64,000 nucleotides of DNA from G965222535 sp965222535 (GTDB lineage: Bacteria; Pseudomonadota; Gammaproteobacteria; HK1). The stretch spans positions 186,001-250,000 of the forward strand of contig OZ244957.1 of assembly GCA_965222535.1 (NCBI GenBank). The letters are read 5' to 3'. The translations under genes were made by a program, and so were the position numbers. Below, piece after piece: positions 58,882 to 64,000 of the stretch. Under the pieces are notes generated by a model. The model was not told the origin of the DNA and did no database searches. It saw only the letters and a program-made list of their open reading frames with translations. Position 1 is the stretch's first letter, and each line of letters opens with the position of its first letter.

Positions 58882-59275
58882 GCCAACCCCTTGGGTCGGA
58901 GCCACGCACCAACAGCGCGGGTGCTGGGCCGAGGCGTTGGCCTGCAAATTTCTGCAACGCGCTGGACTGACGCTTATCGAGCGCAACTTTCGCTACCCTC
59001 GCGGCGAGATCGATCTGGTCATGCGGGATCGCAACGTTTTGGTATTTGTCGAAGTACGCTATCGCCGCCATACACGTTTTGGCGGTGCCGCTGCTTCGGT
59101 TGATGCCCACAAACAGCGTCGCCTCGTACGCGCCGCGGCGTTTTATCTGCAATGCAGGATGCGCTACCAGCGGCACCCGCGTTGTCGCTTCGATGTGCTC
59201 TCAATTACCGGCGACCATTCAGATGCCGACACCGCGATGCAAATCAACTGGATAAAACAAGCGTTTGATGGCTGA
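58829..59275 (+). CDS. YraN family protein (UPF0102, endonuclease-like)
   Basis: A 148-residue protein whose start overlaps the lpoA end by 53 bases. UPF0102 motifs: RGCWAEALACKFLQRAGLTLIERNFRYPRGEIDLVMRDRNVLVFVEVRYRRHTRFGGAAASVDAHKQRRLVRAAAFYL, with the GEIDLV and VFVEV-x-x-R elements of the restriction-endonuclease-like fold (Asp and Glu as metal ligands). The protein is suspected to be a nuclease or Holliday-junction-binding protein; the role is unproven. The N-terminal about 30 residues in the overlap are not conserved, so a later start is possible. Next in E. coli would be diaA, which is absent. Confidence 0.88.
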   Translation: MWKLLQNLWLQRRWRRNKPTPWVGATHQQRGCWAEALACKFLQRAGLTLIERNFRYPRGEIDLVMRDRNVLVFVEVRYRRHTRFGGAAASVDAHKQRRLVRAAAFYLQCRMRYQRHPRCRFDVLSITGDHSDADTAMQINWIKQAFDG

Positions 59276-59315
59276 CCAATCAGCACGCCATTAGGTGCTG
59301 AAGCAAAGGGTGCAT

Positions 59316-59346
59316 TTGTACCCATCAGGGTGACCTCTGATATAAT
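59316..59346 (+). promoter_or_regulatory. Candidate promoter of qmcA-nfeD
   Basis: TTGTAC (59316-59321) and a consensus TATAAT (59341-59346) are 19 bases apart, slightly long. It lies about 160 bases before the qmcA ATG. Confidence 0.45.
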
Positions 59347-59506
59347 CAACCCAAGGTGCCTAGCCAGCACTAGGCATGTGTCTTTGCGGCTGCCAGCGCC
59401 AAGCGCAGCAGCCCTTCGTTCGTGGGGCGCGGAGCAAAAGCCGGGTCTCTGATGTAGCATCAAAGACTACTGTGATGGATAACCACAACCAATCTAAAGG
59501 AATACA

Positions 59507-60502
59507 ATGATCCCTATATTTGGATGGATGGATGGTGCCACGCTCGCCATCTTTTTCTTTATCTTTGTCTTAGTGTATGGTTTCTTTGCGGTCAAATCGG
59601 TGTCCCAAGGAAAAAACTATACGGTAGAACGCTTCGGTCGCTATACCCGTACACTTAATCCAGGATTGCATTTCATCATCCCGTTATTTGACATCATCGG
59701 TGCGCGCCTCAGCATGATGGAAACGGTCATGGACGTACCCACCCAAGAAGTGATCACCAAAGACAATGCGATGGTTTCGGTGGATGGGGTGGTATTTTTC
59801 CAAGTGCTCGATGCTGCCAAAGCAGCCTATGAGGTCAATCAGTTGGAAAACGCGATCATTAACCTGACGATGACCAATATCCGCACCGTCATGGGTTCGA
59901 TGGACTTGGATGAATTGCTGTCGAAACGCGATGAAATCAACCAGCGTCTGTTGGGCATTGTTGATGACGCCACCACGCCATGGGGGATTAAGGTCACGCG
60001 CATCGAAATCAAGGACATTGCTCCACCGCGTGATCTGGTCGATGCAATGGCGCGGCAGATGAAGGCCGAGCGCGACAAGCGCGCTTCCGTTTTGGAGGCT
60101 GAAGGCCAAAGGCAGTCCGAGATTTTGCGCGCCGAAGGTGAGAAGCAAGCGATCATTTTGCAGGCCGAGGGGCGGCGCGAAGCAGCGTTTCGCGATGCCG
60201 AAGCACGCCAGCGCGAGGCCGAGGCCGAAGCCCATGCGACACGCGTGGTATCCGAGGCGATCGCTATCGGCGAGACATCGGCGATCAATTATTTTGTTGC
60301 GCAAAAATACATTGAAGCAATGCGTGACATGGCAGCGGCACCAAACCATAAAGTGATCTTCATGCCGCTCGAAGCAGCGCAGGTCATAGGCTCTTTAGGC
60401 GGCATCGCAGAGCTGGTGAAAGACACTTTTAACGACGCCTCAGCGAAGCCATCCGCAGCGCCGCAAGCGCCGCAATCGATTTCATCCGATAACAACAATT
60501 AA
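59507..60502 (+). CDS. qmcA: SPFH/band 7 membrane protein QmcA
   Basis: A 331-residue inner-membrane SPFH protein. One N-terminal membrane segment (ATLAIFFFIFVLVYGFFAV) is followed by the band-7 domain (NYTVERFGRYTRTLNPGLHFIIPLFD, MDVPTQEVITKDNAMVSVDGVVFFQVLDAAKAAYEV, IRTVMGSMDLDELLSKRDEINQRLLGIVDDATTPWGIKVTRIEIKDIAPPRDLVDAM) and a long charged coiled coil rich in EAEGxRQ/AEG repeats. Such proteins form membrane microdomain cages; E. coli QmcA is a multicopy suppressor of an ftsH htpX defect. AAGGA precedes the ATG. The stop overlaps the nfeD start by one base. Confidence 0.93.
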   Translation: MIPIFGWMDGATLAIFFFIFVLVYGFFAVKSVSQGKNYTVERFGRYTRTLNPGLHFIIPLFDIIGARLSMMETVMDVPTQEVITKDNAMVSVDGVVFFQVLDAAKAAYEVNQLENAIINLTMTNIRTVMGSMDLDELLSKRDEINQRLLGIVDDATTPWGIKVTRIEIKDIAPPRDLVDAMARQMKAERDKRASVLEAEGQRQSEILRAEGEKQAIILQAEGRREAAFRDAEARQREAEAEAHATRVVSEAIAIGETSAINYFVAQKYIEAMRDMAAAPNHKVIFMPLEAAQVIGSLGGIAELVKDTFNDASAKPSAAPQAPQSISSDNNN

Positions 60503-61008
60503 TGGGCATAATTCCTCCCACAGAGTGGTGGTATTGGGCAGCATTGGGGCTGCTATGTGCGGTGTTGGAGATTTTTATTCCGACGGGTTTCCTTATAGGT
60601 TTGGGTATCGCCGCTTTCCTGATGGCGTTAATCGTATTCCTGATGCCGTTGATGCTGGCGCTGTCTCTGAGCTGGGAAATTGAATTATTTGTCTATGCGT
60701 TGCTGTCCCTGTTGAGCGTGTTCATCATGCGCCGCTGGTTTCTCGCAAAGCCGATCGTCAGCGACCACCCGCTGTTGAATCAGCGTGGGTGCCAATATAT
60801 TGGGCGCCGCTTTACACTGGAAATGCCAATCGTCAACGGGCAGGGCAAGCTGCGGGTGGATGATTCCACTTGGAAGGTGCGTGGCGTGGATTGCGCTGCC
60901 GGTGCTACAGTTATCGTCAACGGAGTGGATGGGGTTGTGTTTGATGTAAAAATAGTCGATCCAGCCAACAACGATAGTAGTACGCCAGCAACAACCGCGG
61001 TGGACTAA
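60502..61008 (+). CDS. NfeD family protein
   Basis: A 168-residue membrane protein that pairs with SPFH proteins. Three hydrophobic segments (WWYWAALGLLCAVLEIFI, GLGIAAFLMALIVFLMPLMLALSL, LFVYALLSLLSVFIM) are followed by an OB-fold domain with LNQRGCQYIGRRFTLEMPIVNGQGKLRVDDSTWKVRGVDCAAGATVIVNGVDGVVFDV. The TAATG overlap with qmcA shows co-translation. In E. coli the equivalent pair is qmcA-ybbK. Confidence 0.9.
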   Translation: MGIIPPTEWWYWAALGLLCAVLEIFIPTGFLIGLGIAAFLMALIVFLMPLMLALSLSWEIELFVYALLSLLSVFIMRRWFLAKPIVSDHPLLNQRGCQYIGRRFTLEMPIVNGQGKLRVDDSTWKVRGVDCAAGATVIVNGVDGVVFDVKIVDPANNDSSTPATTAVD

Positions 61009-61030
61009 CCTAGAGGCTTGGGACTGGTCT

Positions 61031-61642
61031 ATGGATGCGCATGATTATGAAGCAATGCTGGCGTGGTGGTTTGCCGATTCGACCACCGAACTCGAAGCGC
61101 TGAAAGCGCGCCAGGCCTTCTGGTTTCAGGGAGGCAACGCAGTGGATACACAGATCCGTTTGCAATTCGGCGAAGTTTTTACGGCGGCAAGCGAAGGGCG
61201 GCTTTCGCACTGGGCAGATACCCCACGCGGTCGTTTGGCGCTGATCATCGTACTCGATCAGTTTAGCCGCAACCTGCGCCGCGGTAACGCCGCAGCGTTT
61301 GCTAACGACCCGCAGAGCTATCGCTACTGCATTAGCGGACTGGACCGCGGCGATGACCTGAAGCTCGCTTTGGCGGAGCGCATCTTCTTCTACCTGCCGC
61401 TCGAACATGCCGAAGACATGGAGGCGCAGAAACGCTGCCTGAAATGCTACCAAACGTTGCTGGCGGCGGCACCAGATGAATGGAAGAGTTACTTCTTCGA
61501 TACCCTGCAATACGCCACAATGCACTACGACATCATCAAGCGCTTTGGTCGTTTCCCCCACCGCAATCAGGTGTTGGGACGCCCAAGCACCGCGGCTGAG
61601 CAAACCTACTTGGCGGAAGGTGCGCCGCGCTTTGGGCAATGA
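61031..61642 (+). CDS. DUF924 family protein
   Basis: A 203-residue cytoplasmic protein. DUF924 motifs: MLAWWFADS, FWFQGGNAVDTQIRLQFGEVFTAASEGRLSHWADTPRGRLALIIVLDQFSRNLRRGNAAAFANDPQSYR, ERIFFYLPLEHAEDMEAQKRCLKCYQTL, and HYDIIKRFGRFPHRNQVLGRPSTAAEQTYL. The fold is TPR-like; the function is unknown. It follows nfeD by 22 bases and may be cotranscribed, though this is not a conserved neighbour. Confidence 0.88.
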   Translation: MDAHDYEAMLAWWFADSTTELEALKARQAFWFQGGNAVDTQIRLQFGEVFTAASEGRLSHWADTPRGRLALIIVLDQFSRNLRRGNAAAFANDPQSYRYCISGLDRGDDLKLALAERIFFYLPLEHAEDMEAQKRCLKCYQTLLAAAPDEWKSYFFDTLQYATMHYDIIKRFGRFPHRNQVLGRPSTAAEQTYLAEGAPRFGQ

Positions 61643-61823
61643 TTAATTGGCTTATTTGCACACCCCTAGGGCCACTCGAAAAACCAGCTTGGTTGGCTTT
61701 TCGAGGTACCCTGCGGGGCTTTTATATTGAGTGAAGGGTTATAAATCAACGGCTTACATTACAGGTGATCATGCCCCTTTCTTCAACCCTCTATCCCGTT
61801 GCGATTTTTCGAGGTATCCGATT
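61643..61823 (+). repeat. Hairpin plus family-1 repeat before proS
   Basis: A hairpin at 61675-61705 (CTCGAAAAACCAGC pairing with TGGCTTTTCGAG) may terminate the DUF924 gene. The family-1 repeat then runs from TATTGAGTGAAGGG through TTATAAATCAACGGCTTAC to CCCCTTTCTTCAACCC, ATCCCGTTGCG, ATTTTTCGAGGTATCCGATT and the GTG of proS. Confidence 0.8.
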
Positions 61824-63548
61824 GTGAAAACCTCGCAGTTCTTAATGGCGACGATGAAAGAGGAGCCAGCCGATGCGGAGATCGTCAGTCACCGTCTGAT
61901 GCTGCGAGCAGGCTTGATACGTCCGCTGGCCTCTGGACTGTACAGTTGGATGCCATTAGGACAGCGGGTATATCGGCGGGTTGAAAACATCGTCCGTGAA
62001 GAGATGGATCGCGCTGGCGCGCTGGAAATGACGATGCCGTCGATCCAGCCCGCGGCACTGTGGCAGGAATCCGGGCGCTGGGATGCTTTCGGGCCAGAGC
62101 TGCTGCGCCTTGATGATCGCCATCAGCGGGCGTTCTGCGTCGGCCCGACGCATGAAGAAGTGATCACCGACATTGCCCGCACTGAAATCCGCAGCTACAA
62201 ATTACTGCCTTTGAATCTGTATCAGATCCAGACCAAATTCCGCGATGAAGCACGTCCCCGCTTTGGCGTCATGCGAGCGCGTGAGTTTGTTATGAAGGAT
62301 GCATATTCCTTTGATCTTGACGCGGCTGGGCTGGAGGCCTCGTATGCGCTGATGCGCAATGCGTATACCCGTATCTTTGATCGCATCGGCGTTAATTACC
62401 GCATCGTCAGCGCCAGCTCAGGTGCGATCGGGGGCAAGGTATCGGAGGAGTTTCATGTGTTAGCGGATTATGGCGAGGATGCGATCGCATTTTGCACCGC
62501 GTCTGACTACGCCGCTAATGTTGAGCTGGTGCCATGCGTATCCAATAGCGAGGCCTCTCCCCCGGTGCCGACAGAAGCGCTGGCGACAGTGGCAACGCCT
62601 GGAGTTGGGACAATGGCGCAGCTCACTGGGTTTCTTGACGTAGCGCTTGCGCGCTGCGTGAAAACCTTGATCGTTGAGGGAGACAATGCCTCCCTAGTAG
62701 CACTGGTGTTGCGTGGCGATCACGAGCTCAACGCAGTCAAAGCGGAGGCCATTGAGGGGATCAAAAGACCGCTGGAATTGGCTTCCGCTGAGCGCATTGA
62801 GGCAGTGCTGCACACCCCCCCCGGGTCTTTGGGCGTGGTTGCGCAGCCGCTGCGCGTAATCGCCGATCACGCGGCGGCGGTGCTGGCGGATTTTGTGTGC
62901 GGTGCCAATACCCCCGGGCATCACCATAGCGGTGTCAACTGGGGCCGCGATGCGCCGCACCCACAACGCATGGATCTGCGTAATGCCGTTAGCGGTGAGC
63001 AAAGCCCCGACGGTCAGGGGACACTGGTCGTGCGCCGCGGCATTGAGGTAGGTCATATCTTCCAGTTGGGCACCAAGTACAGCGAGAGCATGCACTGCGT
63101 GGTATTGAACGCCGCTGGGCGAGCAGTGCCTATTCATATGGGCTGCTATGGCATCGGCGTAACGCGCATTGTAGCTGCCGTAATCGAGCAAAATCACGAC
63201 CAGCGCGGTATCATCTGGCCATTAGCGATAGCCCCTTGGCAAGTCATGTTGCTACCGATGAACATGCACAAATCAATCCGCCTGCGACAGTTCGCAGAGC
63301 AGTTATATGCTGACCTGCAAGCAGCAGGGGTGGCGGTATTGTTTGACGATCGCCACATCCGCCCGGGGGTTATGCACGCCGATTCGGAATTGATCGGCAT
63401 CCCCTATCGACTGGTCATCGGCGACCGCAACCTCGATAGCGGGGTGGTTGAACTGCGTCGCCGAGGCGATAGCGAGATACGGGAAATCCCGCTCGATCAG
63501 GCGGTGACCAGAGTGGCGGCTGTCATCAACGAGGCGCTCCTAGCATAA
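61824..63548 (+). CDS. proS: Prolyl-tRNA synthetase
   Basis: A 574-residue class II synthetase. Motif 1 region: ASGLYSWMPLGQRVYRRVENIVREEMDRAGALEMTMPSIQPAALWQESGRWD; motif 2: QIQTKFRDEARPRFGVMRAREFVMKDAYSFD; the editing (INS/YbaK-like) domain follows (about residues 220-385, with VKTLIVEGDNASLVALVLRGDHELN); motif 3 is in HMGCYGIGVTRIVAAVIEQNHDQRGIIWP; then the anticodon-binding domain. The start is a GTG: KTSQFLMATMKEEPADAEIVSHRLMLRAG matches the bacterial N-terminus and everything upstream is repeat. GAGGT lies eight bases upstream, inside the repeat. Confidence 0.96.
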   Translation: MKTSQFLMATMKEEPADAEIVSHRLMLRAGLIRPLASGLYSWMPLGQRVYRRVENIVREEMDRAGALEMTMPSIQPAALWQESGRWDAFGPELLRLDDRHQRAFCVGPTHEEVITDIARTEIRSYKLLPLNLYQIQTKFRDEARPRFGVMRAREFVMKDAYSFDLDAAGLEASYALMRNAYTRIFDRIGVNYRIVSASSGAIGGKVSEEFHVLADYGEDAIAFCTASDYAANVELVPCVSNSEASPPVPTEALATVATPGVGTMAQLTGFLDVALARCVKTLIVEGDNASLVALVLRGDHELNAVKAEAIEGIKRPLELASAERIEAVLHTPPGSLGVVAQPLRVIADHAAAVLADFVCGANTPGHHHSGVNWGRDAPHPQRMDLRNAVSGEQSPDGQGTLVVRRGIEVGHIFQLGTKYSESMHCVVLNAAGRAVPIHMGCYGIGVTRIVAAVIEQNHDQRGIIWPLAIAPWQVMLLPMNMHKSIRLRQFAEQLYADLQAAGVAVLFDDRHIRPGVMHADSELIGIPYRLVIGDRNLDSGVVELRRRGDSEIREIPLDQAVTRVAAVINEALLA

Positions 63549-63912
63549 GCTAGGCGGGCGATTTCGTGGGATCCTGTATGAGAGCCCGCGTGCCAAGCAT
63601 GGCGGAACCCGTCATGGCGCGCCAAGTGATGCGCCTGTCACAGCCCGGATTGCTCATCAATGACAACGCATAGTATAGATATGGATAGCGCTGCTTTATA
63701 ATGTCGTGCCGTTGGCGATCACGGTTGGCTGGGCTTGTGCGTTCACTGGTTGCACAAAACAAAGCAACCGGCCAATGTGACGTATGGGGAATATCAACCC
63801 ATCCGGGCAACCGGATAATTCACACATGTGCCGTCACGCCTATTTGGGTGCCCAATCGGGTTAATACGCGGGGTGCATGGAGGAATAACCCAAACCTTGG
63901 AGAATCATCGTT
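63549..63912 (+). promoter_or_regulatory. Promoter and long structured leader of rpsB
   Basis: No gene in 364 bases. A consensus -10, TATAAT (63697-63702), has a poor -35 (TATAGA) at 17 bases. Transcription from there gives a leader of about 200 bases. It contains a perfect stem with a GNRA loop, ATCCGG-GCAA-CCGGAT (63801-63816), and ends with GGAGGAATAA and TTGGAGAATC before the rpsB ATG. Long leaders bound by S2 repress rpsB in gammaproteobacteria; this one fits that pattern by position, but the fold was not computed. Confidence 0.55.
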
Positions 63913-64000
63913 ATGGCTGATGCATCAATGCGCGATATGCTGGAGGCTGGAGTCCATTTCGGCCATCAGACGCGCTACTGGAATCCAAAAATGCGGCCTT
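63913..64000 (+). CDS. rpsB: 30S ribosomal protein S2, N-terminal part (runs off the window)
   Basis: The first 29 codons are visible: MADASMRDMLEAGVHFGHQT followed by RYWNPKMRP. This is the near-invariant start of S2 (SMRDML-x-AGVHFGHQTRYWNPKM). GGAG lies about twelve bases before the ATG. The gene continues beyond the window and is usually followed by tsf. Confidence 0.96.
   Translation, partial: MADASMRDMLEAGVHFGHQTRYWNPKMRP

Overview
The window looks like a chromosomal segment of a gammaproteobacterium. Gene content supports this: ErpA, LpxH, HspQ, LpoA-YraN beside RsmI, QmcA-NfeD, MsrP, RbfA, and the order tRNA-fMet, rimP, nusA, infB, rbfA. I cannot name the genus. Coding density is lowered by long non-coding gaps filled with dispersed repeats. 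Several classical operons are cut short: rpmI-rplT has no infC, rbfA has no truB-rpsO-pnp, tupA has no tupBC and msrP has no msrQ. This fits a genome much rearranged around repeats, possibly in a host-associated or surface-living bacterium.

Layout. 1-11.6 kb: housekeeping genes, each separated by repeats: a DUF4390 protein, erpA, dinD, lpxH, a periplasmic cyclophilin, an ETHE1/Blh-type MBL hydrolase, tsaB, a leuB remnant, an EamA exporter, tupA, a VOC protein, a retropepsin-like protease and ampD. 11.7-13.1 kb: a trimeric autotransporter-like adhesin with 27 decapeptide repeats. 13.2-20.6 kb: hspQ, a 5-formyl-THF cyclo-ligase, metG, alkA, an acyl-CoA synthetase, msrP and tRNA-Lys. 21.6-33.0 kb: one 3803-codon autotransporter with six leucine-rich-repeat blocks, immunoglobulin/cadherin-like modules and a C-terminal barrel. 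33.0-34.6 kb: a four-copy tandem array of composite repeats. 34.6-44.5 kb: a fadN-type beta-oxidation protein, an MFS transporter, a YejF-type ABC ATPase, rpmI-rplT, a methylthioinosine phosphorylase-type gene, a thiolase and a DUF2889 protein. 44.7-52.9 kb: tRNA-fMet, rimP, nusA, infB and rbfA. 54.1-64 kb: guaD, rsmI, lpoA-yraN, qmcA-nfeD, a DUF924 protein, proS and the start of rpsB.

Three things stand out. (1) Between infB and rbfA lies an A+T-rich two-gene islet: a phosphoribosyltransferase-like protein and a minimal DprA/SLOG protein. It is flanked by 135-149 bp direct repeats that duplicate the rbfA leader and its first eight codons, so the first cargo gene can begin with the N-terminus of RbfA. 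A decayed transposase fragment sits inside. This is the best candidate for an undescribed (conflict or nucleotide-related) system. (2) A repeat family of about 100 bp ends exactly at the start codon of at least seven unrelated genes and in most of them supplies the Shine-Dalgarno-like GAGG. (3) A second family keeps constant flanks around a hairpin whose sequence changes from copy to copy while base pairing is kept.

Coordinates come from reading the sequence by eye. Functional names rest on motif and family recognition, with no database search.
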